From contig JASMAE010000184.1 in the NCBI GenBank assembly GCA_030754475.1, positions 1-6,966 on the forward strand: a stretch of 6,966 nucleotides of DNA, in the 5' to 3' direction. This document shows positions 1 through 5,641 of this stretch, in pieces; the first letter of the stretch is position 1, and each line of letters starts with the position of its first letter. Position numbers and translations under genes: made by a program. Source of the stretch: Rhodospirillales bacterium (GTDB lineage Bacteria; Pseudomonadota; Alphaproteobacteria; Rhodospirillales; JASLLV01). The notes under the pieces were generated by a model, which searched no databases, was not told where the DNA came from, and saw only the letters and a list, made by a program, of their open reading frames with translations.

Positions 1-330
1 GATGGTGAGCGCCGAAAGCAGCCCCGGCGCGGCGATTTGGGCGACGCTGTCTTCGGGGATCAGCCAGCCTTCCCGAACGGTGTATTCGACCCGAAAGCGC
101 ATCCCGCCCTCGGCCTCCACGGGCGTGACGGTCTCCACCTGGCCGATCGGATATCCTTCGTACAAGACCTGGGTTCCGAATTTGACGCCGGTGACGTTGC
201 GATAGACCGTGAAATAGCCGTCCGTGGCACCGGTCCGCCCGGTCAGCAGCGCGACCGAGACGACCAGCGCCGTCATCATGACGATGACGAAGCCGCCCAC
301 GATCAGATAATTGACCTTGCCGCTTCTCAC
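1..330 (-). CDS. mlaD: MlaD-like MCE-domain protein, N-terminal part (cut by window edge)
   Basis: Reading the minus strand from a GTG at 330-328 gives 110 uninterrupted codons to base 1, so the C-terminal part lies outside the window. Residues 1-7 are polar and basic (VRSGKVN), and residues 8-30 form one hydrophobic membrane segment. From about residue 38 the sequence matches the start of an MCE domain: YFTVYRNVTGVKFGTQVLYE, then GYPIGQV, and later DSVAQIAAPGLLSAL. MCE proteins are anchored in the inner membrane and form a ring that carries phospholipids between inner and outer membrane together with an MlaE permease and MlaF ATPase. Both partners are encoded immediately upstream. The GTG overlaps the ATPase stop codon as GTGA, implying translational coupling. 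The start is GTG, since the only nearby ATG codons fall inside the membrane segment. PqiB or YebT type MCE proteins cannot be excluded because the number of MCE domains is unknown, but a single-domain MlaD fits the neighbours best. Confidence 0.85.
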   Translation of the reverse strand, partial: MRSGKVNYLIVGGFVIVMMTALVVSVALLTGRTGATDGYFTVYRNVTGVKFGTQVLYEGYPIGQVETVTPVEAEGGMRFRVEYTVREGWLIPEDSVAQIAAPGLLSALTI

Positions 331-1163
331 AGGCTCGCCGCCCCTGACACTTCGATTCCGGTAAGCCGGCGCAAATAAGCGTCGGCGTCCATGACCTCGT
401 CCTCCGCGCGTCGGTTAAGAAGGTTCTGAATGCGTTCGCTCGGGTGGTTGCGCAGTTCCTCGACCGTGCCGATAAACAGGATCTCGCCCTTGTCGAGCAC
501 CGTGATGCGGTCGGCGATCTTGAACGCGCTCTCGAGCTCGTGCGTGACGACGACGACGGTCATGCCGACGGCGTCCCGCAGCCTGAGGATAAGATCGTCG
601 ATCGCCGACGACACCACCGGATCGAGACCGGCGCTGGGCTCGTCACAGAAGAGGATCTTGGGATCCATGATAATGGCCCGCGCCATCGCCGCGCGCTTGA
701 TCATCCCGCCCGAAAGCTCCGACGGCATCAAATCCTCGAAGCCGGCCAGGTCCACCACCTCAAGCTTGAGCCGTGCCATGATGCGCATGGTTGTGGGGTC
801 AAGCTCGGTGTGCTCGTGGAGCGAAAGCATGATGTTCTCGCCGACCGTCATGGAGCTGAAAAGCGCGCCACCCTGAAAGGCGACGCCGATCTTCTTTCGG
901 AGATCGTTCATATCGCGCACGCTCAACGTGGCGAGGTCGCGTTCCAAGAGCCGCACCGTTCCCGAGGACGGCCGCTCGAGCGCCATCAGATGGCGCAACA
1001 ACGTGCTCTTGCCCGAGCCGCTGCCGCCCATGATGACCATGATCTCGCCCTCGATCACGTCGAGGCTAACGCCTCTCAGGATCTGACGCGGGCCGTAATA
1101 GCTGACCAGGTCCTCGACCTCGATCACGCTTGCGGGCCGGCTGGGGGCGATCGCTTGGCTCAT
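327..1163 (-). CDS. mlaF: MlaF-type ABC transporter ATPase
   Basis: This 278-residue protein is a complete ABC ATPase. Visible motifs are Walker A GGSGSGKST (46-54), Q-loop Gln97 in FQGGALF, signature LSGGM (150-154), Walker B ILFCDEP with Asp174-Glu175, and H-loop His208 in VTHE. The sequences VAFQGGALFSSMTVGENI and ELSGGMIKRAAMARA are typical of the MlaF/Ttg2A/Mkl subgroup that powers MCE phospholipid transporters. The length is close to the usual 260-280. It should act on the cytoplasmic face of the inner membrane, bound to the MlaE-like permease. In E. coli this ATPase also binds the STAS protein MlaB, and a STAS gene lies just upstream of the permease here. The permease stop TGA is separated from this ATG by one base, and the stop of this gene overlaps the GTG of the MCE gene. 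No strong ribosome binding site is visible, which fits coupled translation. All catalytic residues are present. Family assignment is firm; the transported lipid and direction are inferred. Confidence 0.95.
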   Translation of the reverse strand: MSQAIAPSRPASVIEVEDLVSYYGPRQILRGVSLDVIEGEIMVIMGGSGSGKSTLLRHLMALERPSSGTVRLLERDLATLSVRDMNDLRKKIGVAFQGGALFSSMTVGENIMLSLHEHTELDPTTMRIMARLKLEVVDLAGFEDLMPSELSGGMIKRAAMARAIIMDPKILFCDEPSAGLDPVVSSAIDDLILRLRDAVGMTVVVVTHELESAFKIADRITVLDKGEILFIGTVEELRNHPSERIQNLLNRRAEDEVMDADAYLRRLTGIEVSGAASL

Positions 1164-1164
1164 G

Positions 1165-1980
1165 TCACCGGGTCACCAAGAAGGCGAAAATCATGTCCGT
1201 CACCACGATCGCCGAGATGGATTGCACCACCGCGCGGGTGGTGACCTTGCCCACGCCCTCGGCGCCGCCGCTGACCGACGCGCCGTTGACCACGCTCACG
1301 ACGGCGATCAAGACCGCGAACAGGGCGCTCTTGCCAAGCCCGTGCATCAGGTCATCCACCGAGAGGATTTCGATGACGCGGTCGAAGTAGGCCGCCAGGC
1401 TGATTCCCAGATCGACGCCGACGTACAGCCCCGCGGCGAGCAGTCCGACGAGGTCCGAAAACAGCGTCAGCGCCGGCACCATCACCATCATCGCCACGAG
1501 CGCCGGCGCCACCAGGAAGCGGACCGGGTTGATGCCCATGACGTGCAAAGCGTCGATCTCCTGGTTGATCTTCATGGTGCCGAGTCGGGCGGCGAGCGCC
1601 GAGCCCGATCGCCCGGCAACGATGATTCCGGTGATCAGGGGCGCGAACTCGCGAACTACGGAAAAGGCGATGCCCACCGTGACCTGGGTCTCGGCGCCGA
1701 AGATCTTGAGCGTGTGGATGCCCTGGATCGCGAGCATCACGCCGATCGTGCCCGCCATCAAGGCGACGATGGGGATCGCGCCGATTCCGGTCTCCATCAT
1801 CTGCACAAAGATCGCGTCGATGCGAACCGGCTGGCGCATGCGCCGTCCCGAGACGATCCAGTACACGGTTTCGAACACCAGCATGCCGCAGGCGCCGAGC
1901 TCCTCGATTCCGCGCACCGCGCCGCGCCCAATCCGTTCCACGAACCGGGCGGCGGGATTTTCCGTCGCTTGTTCGGCCAT
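1165..1980 (-). CDS. mlaE: MlaE-type ABC transporter permease
   Basis: This 271-residue integral membrane protein belongs to the MlaE family, the permease core of MCE phospholipid transporters. The family hallmark runs from residue 122 to 145: AGRSGSALAARLGTMK followed by the conserved acidic stretch ending EIDAL. A second conserved block is GGAEGVGKVTTRAVV (238-252). Hydrophobic stretches at roughly 66-88, 112-122, 155-175, 176-198, 216-235 and 254-270 fit the family's five to six membrane passes. A longer frame begins with TTG at 1992, but I chose the ATG at 1980 because a GAGG sequence lies six bases before it, and that GAGG overlaps the stop codon of the STAS gene. The N-terminus has no fused STAS domain, unlike some MlaE homologues; the separate STAS gene just upstream may fill that role. 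It should work with the adjacent ATPase and MCE protein in the inner membrane. Confidence 0.95.
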   Translation of the reverse strand: MAEQATENPAARFVERIGRGAVRGIEELGACGMLVFETVYWIVSGRRMRQPVRIDAIFVQMMETGIGAIPIVALMAGTIGVMLAIQGIHTLKIFGAETQVTVGIAFSVVREFAPLITGIIVAGRSGSALAARLGTMKINQEIDALHVMGINPVRFLVAPALVAMMVMVPALTLFSDLVGLLAAGLYVGVDLGISLAAYFDRVIEILSVDDLMHGLGKSALFAVLIAVVSVVNGASVSGGAEGVGKVTTRAVVQSISAIVVTDMIFAFLVTR

Positions 1981-1986
1981 CGGCGA

Positions 1987-1990
1987 CCTC
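1987..1990 (-). promoter_or_regulatory. Ribosome binding site of the permease gene
   Basis: GAGG on the minus strand lies six bases before the ATG at 1980. It shares bases with the TGA stop of the STAS gene (1991-1989), so a ribosome finishing STAS stops directly on the permease initiation site. This decides the ATG over the TTG at 1992 and indicates tight translational coupling of the two products. Confidence 0.7.
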
Positions 1991-2321
1991 AAACGGCTTG
2001 GTCGAGTCCGTCCTCGACGGTCTCGTATATGGTGAACACCTTGTCAAGGCGCGCCAACTGGAGCACGCGAAGCGTCGCTTCGCTGACGGCGACCAACGCG
2101 AACGCCCGCCCGCCCTTGCGCGCGGCCTGAAAGGCTTCCACAAGCGAGGCGACGCCCGAGCTGTCGATGTAACTGACGCCCGACAGATCGACGAGCACCG
2201 GCACCTTGCGGTCCACGCACGCGAGCAGCGCCTGGCGCGCCTCGGGCGAGCTTTCGAGGTCGACATCGCCTGCGAAGGCGACGACGACCGCCTTCTCTTG
2301 GTCGGTGATCTGGATCTCCAT
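1989..2321 (-). CDS. STAS-domain protein: RsbV-type antagonist or MlaB-like transporter subunit
   Basis: This 110-residue protein is a single STAS domain. VLVDLSGVSYIDSSGVASLV (42-61) holds the diagnostic DSSG motif, with Ser54 and Ser55 where SpoIIAA and RsbV are phosphorylated by their partner kinase. The preceding strand includes AGDVDLESSPEARQAL, as in anti-sigma factor antagonists. The C-terminal half (LARLDKVFTIYETVEDGL) is also typical. The kinase gene lies 10 bases upstream and the permease gene follows with its ribosome binding site inside this gene's stop codon. Its position before mlaE matches a stand-alone STAS subunit such as MlaB, which in E. coli binds MlaF and is needed for transporter activity. 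Its motif and upstream neighbours match an RsbV switch protein. It could do either or both. A modest AAGG lies five bases before the ATG. STAS assignment is firm; the partner is unresolved. Confidence 0.93.
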   Translation of the reverse strand: MEIQITDQEKAVVVAFAGDVDLESSPEARQALLACVDRKVPVLVDLSGVSYIDSSGVASLVEAFQAARKGGRAFALVAVSEATLRVLQLARLDKVFTIYETVEDGLDQAV

Positions 2322-2331
2322 TCTCGCCTTC

Positions 2332-2784
2332 TTACGCGATTTGTTTGACCATCCTCAACAGATTGCCGCGCGTTCCCGTCGTTTCCTGATACGCGACATC
2401 GTCCATGATCTCGCGCATGAAGTGGGTGCCGAGCCCGCCGGGGCGCAGATCGTCCAGCCTTCTCGGTTGGATGGTGTCGGGGTCAACGACAGCTGCGAAG
2501 TCGCGCAGCAGAACGACCACGCAACCGCCGTCGCGGCGAACCTCGACAATGAACTCGCCGCCCGGCTCGTCGGCGTAAGCGTGGCGGACGATATTCTGGC
2601 ACGCCTCGTCGACGGCGATCACGATGTCGGCGGCGACGGCGTCCGAGCACCCGCAACCGAGAACCGCCGTTCGAACGGCGTCGCGGATGTCTTTGAGCTT
2701 TCCGGCGAGGGCCGGGACGCGCATGTGCAAAAGCGTTTCGCCCTCGCCCGAGTTTTCGACGCGTACGGGACCGCGCTCCCTCAT
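2332..2784 (-). CDS. RsbW/SpoIIAB-like GHKL serine kinase (anti-sigma-factor type)
   Basis: This 150-residue protein has one HATPase_c_2 (GHKL) domain, the size expected for RsbW-like kinases that phosphorylate STAS partners. The N box is AVDEACQNIVRHAY (57-70), with Glu60 and Asn64 as the usual general base and magnesium ligand. The ATP-lid region is GGLGTHFMREIMDDV (116-130), followed by a final GNLLRMVK (140-147). The G1 box begins at Asp95 as DFAAVVDP, where relatives usually have glycine after the aromatic residue or a DxGxG pattern. Nucleotide binding is therefore likely but atypical. Its ATG overlaps the phosphatase stop as ATGA, and the STAS gene follows after 10 bases, giving phosphatase-kinase-STAS order. 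In known systems the kinase sequesters a sigma factor or another target when the STAS partner is phosphorylated. No sigma gene is seen here, so the target may be the transporter or something encoded elsewhere. Confidence 0.92.
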   Translation of the reverse strand: MRERGPVRVENSGEGETLLHMRVPALAGKLKDIRDAVRTAVLGCGCSDAVAADIVIAVDEACQNIVRHAYADEPGGEFIVEVRRDGGCVVVLLRDFAAVVDPDTIQPRRLDDLRPGGLGTHFMREIMDDVAYQETTGTRGNLLRMVKQIA

Positions 2785-4076
2785 CCCTGGCCGCCGTCGA
2801 CGCCGAGGATGGTCACGTCGTCGCGCAAGGCGCCCGGCCCATGGTCCAGCCGCGCCACGACGGCGTCGAGGCGCGCCGGCAAGGGAAGCTCGGCGTTTTC
2901 GCGAAGCACTTGCATCAAGCCCTCGATCGCGAGCGGCCGACCGTCGCGGGCGTAGCCTTCCGTCACGCCGTCGGAGAAGAGATAAAGCGTTCCGCCCGCA
3001 AGGTGCAGCTCGGTTTCCGGATAGCCTTCGTCGGGCGTCAGCCCGACGCCGATCCCGAGCGGCGGCGCCTCGGCCGGCAACGGTGTGAACCCACCGTTTC
3101 GGTCATGGTGGAGCGGCGGTTCGTGGCCGGCATTTGCGATGACGACCGTGTCCGCGGCCGGATCGTAAATCCCGCCGACCATGGTGACGAACATTCCCCG
3201 CGTGGCGGTCTCGCACACTTCCGCGTTGATCAGCCCGAGAAGCGCGCCGGGGGCGTAAATCGTCTTGCCGAGGCAGCGGTACAGGCCGGCGGCCTTGACC
3301 ATCAGAAGCGCCGCGTTCATGCCCTTGCCCGAGACATCGCCGAGGTTAAAGCAGATCCGGCCGTCGGGAAGGGCGAAGAAATCGAAGAAGTCGCCGGAAA
3401 CGGTCCGCGCCGGGACGTTGCGGCCGTGGATCGGAAAGGGAGGCGCCTGGGACGGGGGAAGAAGACCGCGCTGAATCTCGGCGGCCAGTTCGAGCTCGCG
3501 CTTGATGCGTTCCTGCTCGACCAGGGCCAGCGCCATGCGTGCGTTGAGGATGGCGAGCGCCGCGGGCGCGCACAGCACCTGCAACAGGCTCAGGTCCGAG
3601 ACTTCGAACAGGCCGTCGCCGTCCCGCTTGTTTATCAGCTCGATCGCGCCGACGCGTTGTTCCTTGACGCTGAGCGGCGCGCACAGGATGGATCGGGTGC
3701 GATAGCCCGTCTGTTTGTCGACCGAGCGGTCGAAGCCGGGATCGCAATCCACGTCGCGGACGATCTCGCCGGCATTGTTGCGCACGCACCGCCCGACGAT
3801 CCCGGATTCCGCGCCGATGGACATCCCTGTGATCTGGGTGTCCCCCGAACACGCAACGCAAGTGAGCGTCGATCCGGTCTCGTCGAGAAGGAAGAGCGCG
3901 CCGCCCGCCGCATCCAGATAGCGGGTGATGCGTGCGACCGCCTCTTGAAGGGTCCGCTCTACGTCCAGCGACGACGCGAAGGCCTGGCCCAGATCGGCGA
4001 GCAGCTCGAGATGCCCGGATACGGGCACGGACGCCTCCAACCCCATTGTTTCCGCGGATTCCCGGCTCGCCGCCAT
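2781..4076 (-). CDS. RsbU-like GAF plus SpoIIE-type PP2C serine phosphatase
   Basis: This 431-residue soluble protein has a GAF sensor domain (about 23-182), a short helical linker (about 183-206, EQERIKRELELAAEIQRGLL) and a SpoIIE-type PP2C phosphatase domain (about 215-427). Metal-binding positions are present: Asp229 and Asp232 in SGDFFDFF, Asp247 in GDVSGKG, Asp369 in FSDGVTE, and Asp419/Asp420 in RDDVTIL. The conserved NAGHEPPL (315-322) is also there. The likely substrate is the phosphorylated STAS protein encoded two genes downstream. There are no membrane segments, so it should sense an internal small molecule through the GAF domain. That domain contains NK, then six residues, F157, three residues and D161, close to the NKFDE motif of cyclic-nucleotide-binding GAF domains, and a cyclase gene lies 49 bases upstream. 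The start is uncertain: the ATG at 4076 has no clear ribosome binding site, and a second ATG at 4046 (residue 11) has GGA five bases before it. Confidence 0.93.
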   Translation of the reverse strand: MAASRESAETMGLEASVPVSGHLELLADLGQAFASSLDVERTLQEAVARITRYLDAAGGALFLLDETGSTLTCVACSGDTQITGMSIGAESGIVGRCVRNNAGEIVRDVDCDPGFDRSVDKQTGYRTRSILCAPLSVKEQRVGAIELINKRDGDGLFEVSDLSLLQVLCAPAALAILNARMALALVEQERIKRELELAAEIQRGLLPPSQAPPFPIHGRNVPARTVSGDFFDFFALPDGRICFNLGDVSGKGMNAALLMVKAAGLYRCLGKTIYAPGALLGLINAEVCETATRGMFVTMVGGIYDPAADTVVIANAGHEPPLHHDRNGGFTPLPAEAPPLGIGVGLTPDEGYPETELHLAGGTLYLFSDGVTEGYARDGRPLAIEGLMQVLRENAELPLPARLDAVVARLDHGPGALRDDVTILGVDGGQG

Positions 4077-4125
4077 GGCCGCACTATGCCCCCATTCTGG
4101 CCGTCAGGCAAACCGAGACCGGAGC

Positions 4126-5445
4126 CTAGGCGTGACGCGAGGACGCCTTGAAGTCGGGCAGCGTGAAGAGCTCTTGGTCGGCGTCGACACCGCTGAGGCG
4201 CACGCGCCCCAAGCTCGCGAGCTCGCCGGGAAAGAATCGCGCGAATTCCGCCGAGACCACGATCGGCGTCCCGAACGCCTTGGTCTGGCTTTCGATGCGC
4301 GCCGCCTCGTTGGCCGCGGCACCTATGACCGTAAACTCGAGGCGCTGGGGCACGCCGATGTTGCCGTAGGTGACGTCGCCGATGTGCAGTCCGATCCCGA
4401 AGCCGATCGGAGGCTGGCCGGCGTCGGCGCGGCGCTCGTTCAAGGAATCGATGCGCGCCATCGCCTCGCGCGCCGCGGCCAATGCCATCCGGCAAGCGTC
4501 GTAGCGGGTGCAGATCTCGCGCGTGCCTGCGTCGTCGTCTTCTACGATGGGGAAGATGGCGAGCGCGGCGTCGCCGAAGAAGCGCAGCACCTCGCCGCCG
4601 TGATCCAGAATCGACCCGGCCATGCAATCGTAGAAATCGTTCAAGAGGCCGAGGAAGGCGGCGCGCGGCATCGATTCGGCGAGCCGGGTCGATTCGCGCA
4701 AATCGCAGAACCAGATCACCGCGTGGATATCCTCGCCGTCGCCGCGTTTGACCAGGCCGTCGAGGACCTTTTCGCCCGTATGGGCGCCGAGGTAGGTGTC
4801 AAGCAGCGTGCGCGCCGTGTGGTGCGCGGCGTGAACCTCCACCAGGCGCGCGAGAACCGGAAGCATCTCGTATACCAGTGTCAGCTCCTCGGTGGTGAAA
4901 CCGCCCGCGCGGTCGGTCGTCAGCGTGATGGCGTTGATCTTTCCGTCCGAGAAGACGATCGGCAGGGCGACGTAATCGGTGGCGCCCGCGGCGCGCAGCT
5001 CGTCTAGCACCGGGTACGCAAGCTCGGACCCGGGCACATCGAGGCGGCACCGAATGGCGCCCGCGCCTTCAAAGATCGCGGCATAGGGGCTTTTCAGGAA
5101 ACTGTCTGTCTGGACGATGCTGTGTGGAGGCTCGAACACGTCGACGCCTTCGGTGCCGCGGTTCCAGGTGTAGCTGGTGCCGATCACCTGCGGGTGCAGC
5201 GTGCGAATGGTCAGCCGGACCCGCGACAGCGCCATCCCGCTCGCCACCATGCGCGCGACCAATTTGTCGAGGAAATCGGCCGGAACCGTGATGCTCCAAC
5301 CTTCGGTCAGCAGCCATTCGACCATCGGGTTGGCACACCAGCGCACCGAGCCGACCCGGTCCGGCCCATCCGCGGGCGCAATGCGCGCGAGCGGGCGCAC
5401 CTCTAGCGCGGGCGTGAACTCGTCGATCTGGGCCTCCCCTGACAT
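4126..5445 (-). CDS. Class III adenylate/guanylate cyclase with N-terminal sensor-like domain
   Basis: This 439-residue protein opens the minus-strand gene series. Residues 1-215 form a sensor-like region (TLHPQVIGTSYTWNRG, then GATDYVALPIVFSDGKIN) that I recognise as a common N-terminal module of alphaproteobacterial cyclases; I cannot name its ligand. It resembles a GAF-like fold. After a linker (LLDTYLGAHTGEKVLDGLVKRG), the catalytic domain spans about 238-430. Metal-binding Asp248 (FCDLRESTRLAE) and Asp292 (FFGDAALAIF) are present, as are the transition-state residues Asn379 and Arg383 in NEAARIE. Arg288 sits where the base-specifying lysine is usual (EVLRFFGD), and VIGAAAN replaces the common VIGDxVN. 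The product, cAMP or cGMP, cannot be settled by reading. No membrane segments are visible. The phosphatase gene follows after 49 bases with no terminator-like structure, so co-transcription is likely. Only a weak GAGAT lies ahead of the ATG. Confidence 0.93.
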   Translation of the reverse strand: MSGEAQIDEFTPALEVRPLARIAPADGPDRVGSVRWCANPMVEWLLTEGWSITVPADFLDKLVARMVASGMALSRVRLTIRTLHPQVIGTSYTWNRGTEGVDVFEPPHSIVQTDSFLKSPYAAIFEGAGAIRCRLDVPGSELAYPVLDELRAAGATDYVALPIVFSDGKINAITLTTDRAGGFTTEELTLVYEMLPVLARLVEVHAAHHTARTLLDTYLGAHTGEKVLDGLVKRGDGEDIHAVIWFCDLRESTRLAESMPRAAFLGLLNDFYDCMAGSILDHGGEVLRFFGDAALAIFPIVEDDDAGTREICTRYDACRMALAAAREAMARIDSLNERRADAGQPPIGFGIGLHIGDVTYGNIGVPQRLEFTVIGAAANEAARIESQTKAFGTPIVVSAEFARFFPGELASLGRVRLSGVDADQELFTLPDFKASSRHA

Positions 5446-5468
5446 GGCTTAGATCTCAGCCTTTGTGA

Positions 5469-5494
5469 TTTCACGAAGGCATTCGTTCGTGGAA
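5469..5494. promoter_or_regulatory. Inverted repeat, candidate operator in the divergent intergenic region
   Basis: TTTCACGAA (5469-5477) and TTCGTGGAA (5486-5494) form an inverted repeat with nine-base arms around an eight-base spacer, with one G-T type mismatch. It lies between the divergent cyclase and dehydrogenase genes, 24 bases from the cyclase ATG and just downstream of the candidate minus-strand -10 box. That places it at or next to the likely transcription start, a usual place for a repressor. No regulator gene is in the window, so the binding protein is unknown. It could also be an RNA hairpin in the 5' leader of the cyclase transcript. Confidence 0.4.
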
Positions 5495-5520
5495 TATAGG
5501 CGCCCCGGCCGTCCGCGCAA
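5493..5520 (-). promoter_or_regulatory. Candidate sigma70-like promoter for the cyclase/Mla gene series
   Basis: On the minus strand TTGCGC (5520-5515) and TATATT (5498-5493) are separated by 16 bases. The -10 hexamer matches consensus at five of six positions and the -35 at three. A start about 7 bases downstream would leave a leader of roughly 40 bases before the cyclase ATG at 5445. It stands out as the AT-rich island in a very GC-rich region. The weak -35 box makes this a tentative call. Confidence 0.35.
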
Positions 5521-5627
5521 TCCGCGCGCCGGGGAATTTTGCAGCCCGGGATCGCGGCGCCCCCGGATCGCGACGCCATTGATTCGTGCGCGCGCCTGCG
5601 ATATCCCGAGCGCATTCCGCAGTTCCC

Positions 5628-5633
5628 AGGAGG
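5628..5633 (+). promoter_or_regulatory. Ribosome binding site of the dehydrogenase gene
   Basis: A perfect AGGAGG lies eight bases before the ATG at 5642. It decides the start: the open frame continues 59 codons further upstream to 5465, but that part shows no family similarity and lies in the divergent promoter region. Confidence 0.85.
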
Positions 5634-5641
5634 ACCCTGCC

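Noticed and set aside
444..1244. Plus-strand open frame of 266 codons opposite the ATPase gene
   Set aside because: Antisense shadow; the minus strand contains every ABC ATPase motif.
1981..1992. TTG start for the permease overlapping the STAS stop
   Set aside because: It has no suitable ribosome binding site, while the ATG at 1980 has GAGG at ideal spacing.
1162..2130. Plus-strand open frame of 322 codons opposite the permease gene
   Set aside because: Low-complexity His/Asp/Arg-rich translation caused by antisense reading of a hydrophobic membrane protein gene.
1989..2784. A sigma-factor control locus of the classical SigB type
   Set aside because: No sigma factor gene is present, and the genes directly after the STAS gene encode a lipid transporter. 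A distant sigma target remains possible.
2841..4151. Plus-strand open frame of 436 codons opposite the phosphatase gene
   Set aside because: It mirrors the G/C-biased codons of the minus-strand gene, has no family motifs and is rich in Arg, Gly and Ala. The opposite frame carries a full GAF plus PP2C protein.
4075..5007. Plus-strand open frame of 310 codons opposite the cyclase gene
   Set aside because: Antisense shadow without recognisable domain; the cyclase reading is unambiguous.
5465..5641. Upstream extension of the dehydrogenase by 59 codons
   Set aside because: The extra residues have no family similarity, and a perfect AGGAGG marks the ATG at 5642.
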